Assembly (NCBI GenBank): GCA_965178125.1
Contig: OZ237767.1
Coordinates: 496,001 to 560,000 of the forward strand
DNA length: 64,000 nucleotides
Origin: Bilabrum cf. latius
Taxonomy: Eukaryota > Bigyra: Bicosoecida > Bigyra > Bicosoecida
Direction: 5' to 3'
Part shown: one piece after another, positions 21,579 to 34,400 of the stretch
How the letters are laid out: every line of letters starts with the position of its first letter
How positions within the stretch are numbered: position 1 is the first letter of the stretch
Made by a program: the position numbers and the translations under genes
The notes under the pieces: model-generated
Told to the model about the DNA's origin: nothing
Database searches by the model: none
What the model saw: only the letters and a program-made list of their open reading frames with translations

Positions 21579-24500
21579 TCAGCGGTACATGGCGTCGAAC
21601 TCGTTCTTGAAGCGGTCGTAGACCTTGCGCCGCTGGTACTTGAGCGAAGCCGTCACCAGGTCCGTCTCGGGCCTCCACTCCTCCGTGCCCACCACGGCGA
21701 TGCGAGTGGGGGTCTCGGACCGCGACAGCTTCTTGAGAGCCTTGAGCTGCTTGATGATCTCGGCCGCCGCCTGCTCGTTGCCCACCAGGTCCTCGTCCGC
21801 CAGCCCGCTCAGAGGCTCGGGCAGCTCCGACTTCTGCACCACCGCCACGGCCACCGCATGGTCCTGTTCCGAGTTGGCGAACACCACGAGGTGGATCACC
21901 GCGGGGCACAGCTTGGCCAGCGACTCGATCTTGCCAAGCGCGATGTACTCCCCGTTCTTGAGCTTGGCCAGGTCCTTCTTGCGGTCGATGATCCGGAACA
22001 CGCCGTCCTCGTCCACCTGCCCTATGTCCCCGGTCCGGAACCACACGCGCCCGCCCTCGTAGTCGGGCTTGAACTCCTTGGCCGTCTTCTCGGGCATGAG
22101 GTAGTACCCGTTGGTCACGTTGCCTCCCGCGATGTGGATCTCACCCTGCGGCAGCTGGGACTTGGCGTTGGGACGGACAGAATACCCGCCCTCCTCCCAG
22201 TCCTCCAGACGCATGTAGTTGGACAGGATCGGGGGACCGATGCGGCCGGGCTTGCCATCAGACGGCCACTGCACGGTGCCGCCGCCGCACGTCTCCGTGA
22301 GTCCGTAGCCCTGACCCACAGAGCAGCAAAAGAGCACTCTCGTGAAGATCTGCGTATCCTTGGACAGCGGGCCGCCGCCCGAGATGATCAGCCGCACCCT
22401 TCCACCGAGTGCAGTCTTGCGCAGGCCGTCAAACACCAGGCCGTCCCAGAATGGGGTATCGATCCCGCGCTGCACGCAGTCCGTCTTGACCGCAATACCC
22501 TTGCCCACCAGTGCGGCAGCCACGGCCCCACGGCCCTTCACCCGAGCCAGGATCGCCTTGCGGACCTTGTCGTACACGGCAGGCACGCCAGCCATGACTG
22601 TCGGTGCCAGTAGGGGAGCATCTCCCTTCATCATGCCGCCCACATCCTTCAGGTAGCGGTTCTCCTTATCATGCTTCGGCAGCATCACCATCGGGCTCGA
22701 GTCAGTCAGCGTGAACGGATGCCCGTACCCGATCGAAGCTCCGTGAGCCAGCATCGCCAGCTCTGCCACAAGCTCCAGCACGTGAGCCAGTGGCAGATAC
22801 CCGATGTAGATGTCGTAGAACTCCCGTGAGGCCTCCCCAGCGGACTCGATCGGGTTCAGCAACGTGCCCAGCTTCGGGATGGAACCCCCGATCCCCCCAG
22901 CCCCCGCGCAGAGGTTGCGATGCAGGATGTCCACGCCCTTGGGCAGCCCTGTGGACCCCGACGTGAACATGATCACGGCCGTGTCATCGGGCCGGGGCGG
23001 TGTGATAGACACCGTGACCTGGGCAGTGCCACCACCACTGCCCGCGGCAGATCCTCCCGCGGCAGAGGCTGCTGCCCCGTTGCTCTCCGCATCGCCTTCC
23101 CGCATTCCAGCGCCCCTAGTCCGCATGTCTTCGAAGGTCAGCAGCTCCACGGGCCCTCCCGCCTCCTCCCCGCGCTCGGTCAGCTTGGCCACGTCCTCGG
23201 CAGTGACCCAGTCCTCCAGGCCCTCGCCCACCTTCAGGTTCTCCGCGTCCAGCACCACCACCGCCTTGATGCTCGTCAGGTTGCACACCACATCCGACCC
23301 ATCGTCCGCGCCCTCCTTGATCGTGTGTCCCCCGGCGATCTGGGTCACGGCCTTGAGTGTGCTCTTCTCGCAGAACAGCACGGTCATGCGGGTCATGTCG
23401 CACGCGTAGGCCAGCCCATCCACGCCCAGAGTGGCGTACACCGTGGCCATGGGCACCCCAGCGCGGAAGCACGCCTGCGATGTCAGCTGCCAGAAGTGGC
23501 TCGTGTTGGCGTAGATGCCCGAGTGCTTGGGCGCCTCCTCGCCGTCGCCCTCGATCTCGGGCGCGTACGAGTCCACGAGGTGGCGCACGCAGCGGGACAC
23601 GGGGATGATGATCTCGTCACACTCGCGGAAGGAAAGCCAGTGGAACTTGTTCTCCTTCACCACGCGAGTGAGCACCTTGGTCCTGGTGCTGCCGTCCTTC
23701 TGAGGTAGCTCCTCGGTCTGGCGCACCGTGTGCAGGGTGCGGCGGAAGCCCATGGCCTTGCGAGCGCCGAACTTGGCCACGTTGCGCTCCCACAGCTCCC
23801 TCAGCGTCCTGCGGCCGTCCATGCTGTCCACGAGCTTCGAGACACGAGAATTGATGTACGGCGGAGAGACTGCAGGCTCATCGGGGCGGCGGCCTCCCGT
23901 GGCAGAGCGATCTCCTGTCGATGGTACTGCCATAGACACCTTGGGCTGGGGAACGCCTTCCGCCTCGACATACGAGAGCGCAAAGCACGGAAGGAAGAGA
24001 CCGAGCACGATCGCGATTGCAAACCCGGCATCGGCACCGCCGTTGCCGCCATCGTTATGAGATGCTGCGGTGTATGGTGTAGTACATACAACGAGTCAGA
24101 TATAGCTGCGGACGATTTACGGGATGGGAGCCGTTGCTGCCGGAATAGCTCGGATCGATGCTCTCACCAAACAGGATCCACGCAGCGATCAGGACGCCAA
24201 CCAGTACCAGGCATACAGGTACCCCCACCATGCACACCCAAAACTTCTCGCATATAGTTCTATGATGTAGAGGCTGCGGGGACAGACAAAACCTCTCCGG
24301 AATGCACAAACGATGGGCCATCATGCCACACGTGCCAAAATCTGTGGGAGGCCTGGGGATGCTCCGGCAACCAGGACAAATCTTACCTTTAGGCTGTACT
24401 ACTCGCAATTCTACCAGTCCTTCTTAATTCCTGCTGCCGAGACACCCTGCGATCAAGGAGTTGGGGCGAGAATTAGCATGTACTCTGCCGTGGACCGATC

Positions 24501-24600
24501 AAGCGGGGCAAGCAACTTGAAGCCCAAGCTACGCCCTGACACCTACCTTGCCGTGGCCCGAGGCTTGCTAGCCAGACGATTCCAACAACCGGTCCTGCAT
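21579..24600 (-). CDS. ACSL: Long-chain acyl-CoA synthetase, copy 1 (four exons)
   Basis: Exons: 24600-24547, 24446-24387, 24273-24168, 24064-21579, giving 901 residues and TGA. Short introns (100, 113, 103 nt) are all GT-AG. Exon structure was deduced by aligning with copy 2: shared (I)(K/N)(K/E)(D/E)W, LHHRT and AGFAI motifs, identical phases and a third exon of identical length (106 nt). The enzyme activates long-chain fatty acids to acyl-CoA with ATP. Motifs: AMP-binding MFTSGSTGLPKG, GYGLTETCGG, and WFRTGDIG followed by IIDRKKDLAKLKNGEYI. Two N-terminal membrane helices (exon 3; start of exon 4) point to a membrane anchor. TAG codons at 24570-24568, 24413-24411 and 24401-24399 sit only in the small 5' exons. 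The body (~750 residues) is very similar to copy 2. Confidence 0.92.
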
Positions 24601-24744
24601 GCTATCCAGCGCCGCGGTTCTCTTTCGGAATACGCTGACCCGGGGAGACCAAGTCGCTGGCTCCGCATTTCGTTCGGCTGCGGTCGCGCGGCGCCGCCGC
24701 TGCGTAGGCATACCACGCTAGCCAGACAGTACGATGACGTCAAT

Positions 24745-26334
24745 TCACTTCCTTTTAATGCATTCAGCAAATGCAATCCAGGCGCACACGGCCCTCACTT
24801 GCCTCTCATCGAGGAGCGCTGGGACGTGACCCGCGCCCTCCTCCACGAACAGCCCCCTCGGCCCACGGATCCCATCCGCGACGGAGGACTGGCCGCCAAT
24901 CACCTCGATCCCAGCATCCGTTGCTTCCTTTTTGGCCCCTGCTAGCCTGGGATCGCCCGCTGCCTCGGCCTCCGCGCCTGCCTCACCTCCTGCCTCCGCA
25001 CCGGCCACCATCCGAGCCGCGCACTCTGCCGAAAGGATATCAGACTTAGCTCCGTGCAGGACCAGCAAGGGCCCGCACCTCGCCCTCTCCATCAGTGGCC
25101 AGAGATCGGCGTCCTTTGTGATCGAGGCGGGGTCACCGAACCCAGCCGCGATCCGAGGGTCGTACGCCAGCTCCACCTGCACCTCGCGCCCTTGTTCCCT
25201 GGCAGTCTCTCGGGCCGCCTCGATGGCAGCCTATGCCCTTGCCATGGCACACTCCCCGTCTCCATCGCTCCAGGGTGATAGGCCAGGGAACCGAGTCGGT
25301 GCTGCAGCTTCACTCGACTGTGGTATCCCGTCGCTCGGGATCGGGGCCTGCACCGCCGCACCGACTGGTGACCCAGCCCCACCAGTTGCGGCACCTGATC
25401 TTGAGCCCTTTGATCCACTGCCACTGCCACTGCCACTGCCACTGCCACTGCCACTGCCACTGCCACTGCCACCGTCCTCCAGCACGGCCCTCGCCGCCGC
25501 CTCAGCTGTGCCCCTGATGGCACCTCCACTTGCATCCCCGCTAGCACCCTTCTTCTCGCTATCCTCCGTACCGTCCTCGCCCTTGGCCCGCACGAGCAGC
25601 CTTGCGACCTTGAGCGCCATGCGATCCCGCAGCGAGGGAGGGCAGGGGCCGAACCCAGAGTAGATCCCAGCCACGTACTCCGCTGCCTCCTTGATACCAG
25701 GGAACAGTGGAGGCTTCCCGACGTAGCCCGCAATTCGCTGCAATGCAGTGCACCTGATGTGGGCCCCAATGTCGTTGAGCACCAGGGAGGCGAGCTGAGG
25801 TCGGGGGGAGGCTGGACTGGCAGTGCCACTGCCAGTGGGTGCGGCGGGCGCATCGGGCGAACTGTCGGCCTCTGTCATACCAGAGTTGAGAAGGTCAGTG
25901 TCTTTGGTCTCTCCGTCGGCTGCCCAAGGTCGGGGCTCCGCCATCCAGTGCATCGCGATCAGTCCACCCATCGATGTGCCTACCCAATGGAATTTCTTCC
26001 ACTTCAGATGAGACACGAGAGCATCCATATCGGAAACGTACTGCCTATAATTGTACCCGGTAGGGTCTGCAAGCTTGTCTGACCATCTCCTGCCGGCAAT
26101 GTCAACAGCGACTACCTCGTGTCCACGGACAGCAAGTGCGCGAGCAAGCACATCAAAGTCGGAGCCGTTTCGGGTCAAACCATGCACACAAAGAACGGGC
26201 AGTGCATCCATATCGTGCGTTGAAACATACTTTACGTAAGATATTGTGTGGTGAGATCCGTCCTGCAAAGTAATGCAGTCACATTGCCGTCGATCAATGT
26301 CCACGCCAAGTAAACACTATTTTGTTGCATTCAT
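24745..26334 (-). CDS. Alpha/beta-hydrolase with low-complexity insertion
   Basis: The protein has 529 residues, ATG at 26334, TGA at 24747-24745. Two TAG codons, one at codon 6 (26319-26317) and one at 25233-25231, are read as Gln. The alpha/beta-hydrolase fold is clear: oxyanion-loop VHGLTRNGSDFD, nucleophile elbow GTSMGG (Ser), a late strand LVLHGAKSDILS that probably carries the acid, and EEGAGHVPAL with the catalytic His. This resembles bacterial and plant esterase/epoxide-hydrolase-like lipases. A disordered insertion of over 100 residues, including a (Ser-Gly)n run encoded by a hexanucleotide repeat, lies before the last third of the fold. Joining across 25233 is required to bring the His into the protein, which supports TAG as sense. 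The gene starts 192 bp from the divergent Nudix gene. Substrate unknown. Confidence 0.88.
25415..25473. repeat. Hexanucleotide microsatellite (ccactg)n in the hydrolase gene
   Basis: About ten units of ccactg. On the minus strand they encode alternating Gly and Ser, so length changes keep the frame. Confidence 0.85.
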
Positions 26335-26526
26335 GCACAAGTCTCCGAAACTACTCGGCCCGTAGCATGGAATACCACCCAATGAATCCATAATACTTGA
26401 TATTAGCGTACCGCAGTCTTGCAAGGGGCACATTTGATCGGTGGTTTGTATCTGTATTCGGAGCCGTGGCTCGCTCGCTCTCTAGTCTAGGGCATTTGTA
26501 CCAACGACGATGGCCTCTTGAACACC
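26335..26526. promoter_or_regulatory. Compact divergent promoter region
   Basis: This 192-bp interval between the start codons of the hydrolase (minus) and the Nudix gene (plus) contains AT-rich stretches. Both promoters must lie here. No specific site is claimed. Confidence 0.45.
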
Positions 26527-28185
26527 ATGAGATTAGTTTTACCGTCTACTTTCATCAGGTATCCTGCAGCCCGTAGGGCGGCAATCGCACTGATACTGCG
26601 ACCATCCCTCCGAGGCCCAACTTGGGATCTAAGCTCGTACGAGACGTTGCTGATCAAAAGACGAGAAGCCCGCGGTGACCCATGGAGTGGTAATCTTGCC
26701 TGCCCCGGTGGTAAGCTAGAGCCAGGCGAAGACATTGTCGATGCGGCTGTTCGAGAAACGTATGAGGAGGTTGGCCTGAATCTGAAATGGCCCGGACCAC
26801 CCCCAACGCTCTAGCACCCCAGCCAAGAGCCTCACATCGGCTCTCGGGAGGCAGATGATACAATGGCATCCGCGAAAGCTCGCCGGGTCTCGCCTTGGGC
26901 AGGGGGGGTGCAACAGAAGACGCACTGGGATGCAGTGGCATCCGAGGCTGCCTCTGGCGGTGCCTCTGACACCTAGTAGCTGCCACCTGGACGCCTTTTT
27001 CAGTTTGCAGGCAGACTTGATGACAGGTATATATACGCTAGAGGGAGGAAAGTCGGATCTTACGTTCTCAGCACGGCTGTGTTTCTGAGCAAGAGGGCTG
27101 AGACCTCTGAGCTGACGCTGAGCGAGCGGGAAATCGACGGCGCGTTTTGGTGTCCTCTGTCCTGGCTCTCTGGCCTGCCCCTGGACAAATAGGGCGTACT
27201 GATCTAGAACAGCATGCTGCCGCCCGCTGTCAGGGCCGTGGACCGCTTCCTGGGTTCTGGTGCTGGTTCTAGTTCTGGTTCTGGCTCTGTGGAAAGCACG
27301 GCTCGCAGCGGTGCTTAGCTGTGCTGCCCGTCGATCGATTTTCCTGTTTGGAAACTGTCAGGGGCAACCAAATCTGTGAGAACAGACCTAGACCCGTCCC
27401 GTGGAGAGGATGGGGTCGCGCAGGCGGGCCTATCCGACAGGCAGGCGTTCCTGCACGAGCGGCTGCGGTCCCGGTTGCATCCAAGCGGGCGCGAGGGGGA
27501 AGCAGACAGGCCGAGGGAATTCAAGGGTCCCCTGTAGGTGCGAGGCTTTGCTTCCCCGAAGCAAACTCAAGGGACTGGGCAGTTGGGAGCGAAAGACAGG
27601 CCCAGGACGGCCCTTCGCGATACCGAGGCAGCGCCTGGGATTGGAAATGCAGCTGACGCGCCTGCTCTGTCTGGAAGCGGTGCGGCCGCACAGTCAAAGT
27701 AGGTAGCAGCTGTCGAGGCGCCGCACAGCTCGGGATTGGAGCCGCCCCACTTTCGCTTTTGGGGCCTGACTCTTGGAGTAATGTCAGACTTCGCCTTCGC
27801 TGCGCGGTTATCTGCTACGCGGGCAGACAGCTCCTCAACTCGCCTGCAGGCCAAGGAACACCCGACCAAGTTGAAGCTACCCGATGAGTGCTCGCAGCTT
27901 GCGTGGCCATCTGCAACGGCTGACTTTCGCACGCAGCCACTCGGCTGGGTTGCGCTGTCTCTTCGGTTTGGCGTGATGGAGATCGAGAGCTACTTGAGCG
28001 GCTAGGGGCGACGCGCACTTTCTGCCAAAAGAGCAGGAGTTGTAGCTGCGGTACTGTTGACTGCATGTGCCTCGCTGTCTGCTGTTGCCATGGCTATGCT
28101 GAGGCAGGTGCAGGGTCAGCACAGAGGTGGTCCCTCCGGACAACTACCAGTCCAGCCGATGCCTCGCCCAGATGCGCGGCTATGA
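26527..28185 (+). CDS. Nudix hydrolase with long TAG-rich C-terminal region and a membrane helix
   Basis: This is one uninterrupted frame of 553 codons from ATG 26527 to TGA 28183-28185, with nine TAG codons as Gln, including a tandem TAGTAG at 26974-26979. The Nudix box GX5EX7REUXEEXGU is intact: GGKLEPGED through RETYEEVGL, near residues 65-90. A likely core strand [10 protein letters not shown] follows a ~60-residue insertion, then FWCPLSWL and later [16 protein letters not shown], which resembles the C-terminal elements of CoA-diphosphatase-type Nudix enzymes (NUDT7/8, Pcd1). A hydrophobic segment near residues 500-525 could anchor the protein. Under the standard code the ORF would stop right after the Nudix box, losing the rest of the fold. 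Substrate specificity (CoA or nucleotide diphosphate) is inferred from the family. Confidence 0.85.
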
Positions 28186-28435
28186 TCCATGGATTCGGCT
28201 GCTAGCTGTCGTTGTCCTCGTGTAATCCAAGGACCTTCCACGCAGTTTGGAATTGGGGTTTGGCGAAATTTGCATGCATCAGTGTAAGGTCGTCGGATTG
28301 TGCTTAGGTTAATGATTTCGATTCATTTCGGATCCAAGCTAAAAACTGCCTTCAATCCTATCGGAGGGGTACATGCCAATGTACCAATCTTGTTGGTTCG
28401 CAACCAAGGCCCACGCTCACTCTTTACATGGTCCC

Positions 28436-31400
28436 TCATTCTAGGGGTTTCGCAACGATCTTCTGGCTCTGTGATGCGGCCAACTGCGTTACTTCCGCAT
28501 CTCCCGCGCTTGGCATCTCCAGCTTCCACGCCTGGCACAGCTACATATAAGCCTGTAGAGTGGCCAGCTCTTCATCGTTCGGGGGGGCATTGAGCGTGCG
28601 TGTCTCCCGGTCAAGCCGCTCGCTGCGCACCCCAGCTCTGTGACCCGGTCCCAGCTTTGGCCTCCCACCAGACCGTCCGCTGGCAGCCAAGACATCCAGA
28701 TCGAGGACAGCCCTGTCTTCATTTCGCTTGCTCGGCCCCATGGCAAACACCGAGGGGCTTTCTGAAACTGTCTCCCGCGCCCCGATCATTGCACTTGCAA
28801 ACGGCCCAACGCCATGCCTTGCCGGCCTTGCTGTCGTTGTGTTTGGACCCTCACCGCTGCTAGTGGGTCTGGCACCCCCAACATCGCGACACGCAAGGTG
28901 TACTAGCACTGCAAGTGGCCTGGCTAGCACAGAAGGCCACATGTGATGCAGACCCTCTCGTTTGCACTCCCGATCGCGCATTACGTCGGCATGCAGCTAC
29001 CGCAAGAACGGCAGCACCGCCCGACGCCCTCTCCCGGCAAACACAGCACGCTTGGCCAGGCAGCGCCTAAGCAGCCTGACAAGAGCCCTGTCCACCGAGG
29101 TAAGTTCGCTGCGGCCAGCAATGAGTGCCCGCAAGACCTGCTGGAACGCTGCATGGGACTGCAGCTGCTACACGAGCAATCCACGGTCCGCTTCCAGCCG
29201 CATCAGTTTGCTTTGAAGCTGCAGGCTTTGCGATACATCGCCGTCTAATGCAAGAGCCTTGGCGGCTTCAATCTATGGCTTGCCGTGCTGCGACCGCTCC
29301 AGATAGCGGGCCATCTGCAGCGTGAGGCGGTCCTTGGTCGCATCGAAGGCCTCCCTCGCCGCGGCGATCTGCGCCTTCCGCGCCTCGATGTGGGCGTCAC
29401 ACTGAGCGGATACCTGCGCCTGAGACAGAGGGACGGGCTGCCCCCGGTGGTCTCGCCTGGCCTTGCCCACTTCACCAGACAGGAGACGGCGCTGCCCCTG
29501 CGAAAGCTGCCTCGGTCGCCTTACTCGACCAGTTGACGAAGACGAGTGCGCATGTCGTTGTTCTGCCGTTGTCGTGGTCGTGGCTGTGTGTGGGCGTCGT
29601 CGCAATGGCATGGCTTGGGCGCCCTGCCTGGCCTATGGTGGGTGCGCTCGGGCAGCGGCAGTGACAGTCCTGCCACCGTGCATGTAGCCAGACCTGCCTC
29701 TACCACCGCTGGTTCGTGTCGCCAGCGGGCTCAGCATGATGCTCGCGGCTGCCGATCGCGGCCTGGCAGGCGGCTTGGGAGAAACGCCTCCCTTCGGACT
29801 TGATGTAGGCAAGTGCACCCGGGCGATAGCCCACGCTCCAGCTCTACGGCCGGCATTGTCAGAGTGCTCGCTTGGCTGCTGCTGCTGTGGTGGCGGTGGT
29901 GTCGCAATTGCAAATCCAGGCGATTGCGGGGACTCTACGCGGCCGCTTCTCTGCTGCTGCCGTATTCCGCTGTCACTGATGGGGGTCGATCGGGGGGAAT
30001 TAGCCGGCTGCTGGCACCCGCTCGTCTGGTAGGCTGCAGACAGGACTCTGCTCGCTGTGCGAGGGCGAGCAAGACTAGCGCTAGCCTGCTTCACAGACAA
30101 AGTGCTGGACTCTGGCCCGGGGACACCGGCTGCACCTGGTCTCGGGGACCTGTGCACAATCATGGTGGGGTCTCCCGACTACCTAAAGCCTTGCGCCCGG
30201 AGCGAGCGCCTCAGCATGGCGGTAGTCCCGGATGCGGCCGACTGTTGGCGCCCCGAGTTCCGAACCCTCGGACTCTAGTTCCCGCCCGGGTTGGAGAGGA
30301 CCCCATCCAGCGCATCGGCGGCGTCGCCCTCGTCGCTATGGTCCGACTCGGTACCGGTGCTGCTGCCGCTGTTAGTGCTTCTGGCATCGTTGTCGTCCAG
30401 CTCTTGGTCATCTGCCTCGGTCTCGCCGCGGGCGTCCTTCCGCTCGCCGTACTACGACTGTGAACCCTCCTTACGTCTCGCAGTGCTGGCTTTGGATCCC
30501 TTGTTTTTGTCCTTACCCTTACCCTTACCCTTGTTCTTGACCTGTCCGGTCGGCAGGCCGGTCCCATTTCCACCTACCTTGCCCGCAAGCGCTTCAACCA
30601 CAAGCAAACTCGCAGCCGCCATCCCGCCTCCAAGCCGAATTCCAACATCAGCATCCACCACGCCATCGCCGTCCTCGTCCTCCTCTCCTATGGCATCGGT
30701 AGGGTCCCGGAGCCGGCCCCCGACGCGCAACCTCACCCCTCGGGTGTCAGCCGCCTCAGCATCAGCGCCCGATCGCAGCACGCCATCGAACCCTGGCTCC
30801 CGAGGATACACACTCTGCTTTCCACCGCCATGCGACTCTAACAATCCATCCATGGCCTCCGTGGAAGACAGGACCAGGTTGCGGCGCACCCGCCGTCGCC
30901 ACTACCCGGCCGCCGCCTATGATCCGTTCCTGTGCCGCCCTGCCGCAGCCCCGCCCGCCCCACCTCTTTTCTGCTCCGCCAGCGCCCTGGCTTCCTCCCT
31001 CTCCGCCGCAGCGCGGGCCTCTGCCTCTGCTCTCAGCCTCTGCAGGTCCTCCTCCAGGGCCTCCTTGGACCGACCCACCAGCACACCCCTGGGCCGCTGC
31101 CCCCCTCGGATCAGGGACATGAGCACCTCGGCGCGGCGGGAGGAGCGCGCGGCGTACTCTGCTCTCAGCCGCGCTGCCTGTCGCCTGGCCTGCCGCCGGG
31201 CCCTGCGCCTGGACCGCCTCGCCTCCCGTCTGTCCTCCTCGTGGCCGTCCTTAAGGTGGGCAAAGGTGTCCCCGTATTGCCTCGACCGCCTGCTGCCCCC
31301 ACTCGCCCCCGAAACCCGCCCACCTTCACGACCAGCGTCTCCGCGTTCCCCCGCGGCATCCTCATCGATGCCCACGGCGCTGTGGGCCGAATCCATGCGC

Positions 31401-34400
31401 TGCAAGGGGGGACCTTTGAAGCGTCCAAGCGCCCCACCTGCCTTGCCTTCTGACCCTGCCCCAGCAGAGGACTAGCCTTCCACAGTAGATGACTACCTGC
31501 CACTGCTGCTGCTGCTGCGACCTCCACTTCTCTCCTGCCGCCCCGCCTCGCTATCGGAGGAGGAACCCTTCGAGTTGACGCTGCTAGAGGCAGTGCTGTA
31601 CCCACGGGGCCTGCCACTGCCACCTCCCCGGCGGCTGCCATGCGACCCCGCACCCTCACTCGAGCTCGAGTCGCCGTCGCTGTACCCGCTGCTCTCGCTC
31701 TCCACGCTCTGCGCGCTGCCCAGGCTGAGCCCCGTCACCATCATCACACCGCGCTCGTCCACGGGCGCGACCCCCCCTCGTCCCGAAGCCAGCCTTGCCA
31801 TGTTATGCACGCTGCCGAAACCAGACCCGCCGCGGCTCGGCCACATCTCTTCGTCGCTGGACTCGCCGCCGTCTCCCAACCCAGACCCTCCGGATTCTGA
31901 CCCCAGTGCAAGCGCCAGCTGCTCGCGCGGCACACCAAAGAAGCTGTCCATGCCTCCCTCGGGCTCAGGCTCGCGCTTGCCGTCTCCAGATCGACCACCC
32001 CCGGCGCGGCGCCGCGAGCCTCTGCTCTTGCCGTGCACTCCCGATTTGCTCTGCCTCCTCGAGTGCTTGCGATCGCCGCCCGAGCCGTCGTCTCCGCTGC
32101 CAGTCTCCGGATCGCCATGCTATTTGCGCTCCCTCTTCCCCGCGTCCACCCACATGCTGCCGTGCTTGCCGTGCACGCTCCGCAGCTGCCGCATGGTGGC
32201 CCTTCGAAACATGCGGCGCTGCTTCTCCACCAGCTCCCTCTGCCTTGGGTCCTCTTCGTCCCCGTGCGCGCTCCCGTGTGCCACCAGGTGCGAGCCCTGG
32301 CCCCTCGCAGTGGCTGCTAGCATGGCCTCCACCACTGCGTCCCTGCCGCCGCCCAGGGCACTCCCAGGAACCAGCACGAACGATGAATGCCGGCTAGACG
32401 AGGCTGTGCTCGGGCGGCCACCACGGCCCGGAGGCCGACTGGTTGATTGCCAGTGGCTGGACGCAGCAGCCAGGCCCGCTCCCGCTCCCGCTCCCGCTCC
32501 CCGCTGCATCCTGATGGTCATCTTGCGGTGGCGCATGGCCTCCTCCTGCTGCCGCCGGAAGGCCTGATTGGCCTGCCGAATGCTCCGCTTGCGGTGCAGC
32601 GCACTGTTGCGCTGCTGTCCGTAGTCTCTGGCGCCCCCTTCCCCCCCCTCCTCCTTCACGTTTCCCTAAGATGAGAGACCGAGCCATGCGGCTAGGTCTC
32701 GAGCAGCGCCATCGTCGCCGCCCTCGTCCTGATCTGACCCAGCGGAGCGAATCCGATGCAGCCCTGAAGTGCCCCCTAGTCCCCCCTCCCCCTCCCCTTC
32801 TTCGTCTTCTTCCTGTGATCCCATGGTTCCCTGCAGCTGCAGATCCTCTTCTCTATCTCGCCTCTCCCTTTCCTGCCGGGCAGCCACCACTGCGTCCATG
32901 GCCCCGATGGGCAGGCTCGCATCAACCGGTCGCATCCACTCTTCAAGCACAAGGAGCGGGTCCGCTGCGATTGCAAAGGCCTCATCAGCCTCGTCCTGGC
33001 CCTGGCCCCCACCCGCGCCTAGACCAGCAGCCTGCCCATGGCCAGAGGGCCCAGCGTCAGCCTCGTCCGCCCGACGGCTCATGCCGTCCCAGCCTGCATC
33101 CCCTCCCGCTGGCACCACGGCCGCTCCGATGACCAGAGGCACCTCACGAAAGGCAGCATACTTCCGGGCCAGCGCTGAGGCCTGCTTGCCCACCTCGGAT
33201 CGGGTGGCGGAAGCGGTTCCTGCTGCGCTGAGCATGCGCTTGGTGGCCTGCCGCGCCTCCTCGGCTGCTCTGCGACCCACCATCTCCTGCTCCTGTGCCG
33301 ATAAAACAACGTGCCTCTCAATGGCATCATGCCCCTGCTCCAGATCAGCTCTGGGCGCCCCTGCCCGTGCGACTGACAGCACGTGCGCCTGCCTCGCCAG
33401 CTCTCTGGCCTCCCTCATCAAGATTGCCTCCTCCGATGCATCCTCGTCCTGCCGGTGCTCCTGCCTCTGTTCTCCCGACTCGGTACTGCGGCCTCCAGGA
33501 CGGGGCTGGGTGTGGATCTGGCGCGCTGCAGTCGAGGTGAGGGAGCGGGAGCGGGAGCGGGGAGGAGAGGGTGAAGGTGAGGGTGAGGGTGGGGGTTTCC
33601 CGTGGCGGCGGGAAGCACGGGTGGTTGCGGACCCCTGGCCCCTCCCCGCCGAAGGCTCATTCCCGGCGGCGCTCGACTCGGACACATAAGTCGAACCACC
33701 ACCACCACCACCACCAGGCCTAGGCCCAGTCGGTTGGGACTCGGTTGGGCATGGCGAGACTCCGTCACTAAGAGTGGCTCGTTTGCTGCTCATCTTTTCT
33801 GCCTCCTCACGTCCTACCCGCACCGCCATGCGATGCAGCTGCTCGGTGGGTCCAGCCAAGGGCGCAGTGAGGCCTTTGGACTCCATCCACGCCCGCACCC
33901 ACTCGGCGTCTCCCGAGAAACCAACCCGAGTGATAGAGCGCCGTGAGGACATCCGTCGAGACAAGGGGCGAGAAGATAGACCCGGCGACCTTGTAGGCCT
34001 GCCAACAGCTGCAGCTGCAGCCTGTCGGTGGGGCGAGCTCGCGCCTCGCCGGTGTTGCGCGTCGTCTTCACCAGGCCGCATGCTCATCCGCTTGCCTGCC
34101 AGGCGACGTTTGGAGCTCTTGTACCGGAAAGCAAATTGCATGCCTGAAATGGCACCGGATTTGGTCATGACTCGTAGCATATTCCATCGACGCTGGGAGG
34201 CGGTCTTGGATTTGGATTGTCGCTGCAGGCGACGGCTGGCGGCTTTGATTTTGCTCCTGGCCTCTGTCGCACCACCACCGGCCCTGCGACCTGATTCAAG
34301 TGGCATATCCAATAGGCTTCTGAGCTGAATTTGGGAGGCTCTCCGCTTTGTCACCGCCAAATCTTTCGCGCGTCGAGCCCGAATCCGTTGGGAAGCAACG

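Noticed and set aside
24387-24446. In-frame TAA in exon 2 of acyl-CoA synthetase copy 1, which would make TAA a sense codon
   Set aside because: It appears only in a frame one base off. The phase required by the next exon gives a frame without TAA that aligns residue by residue with copy 2.
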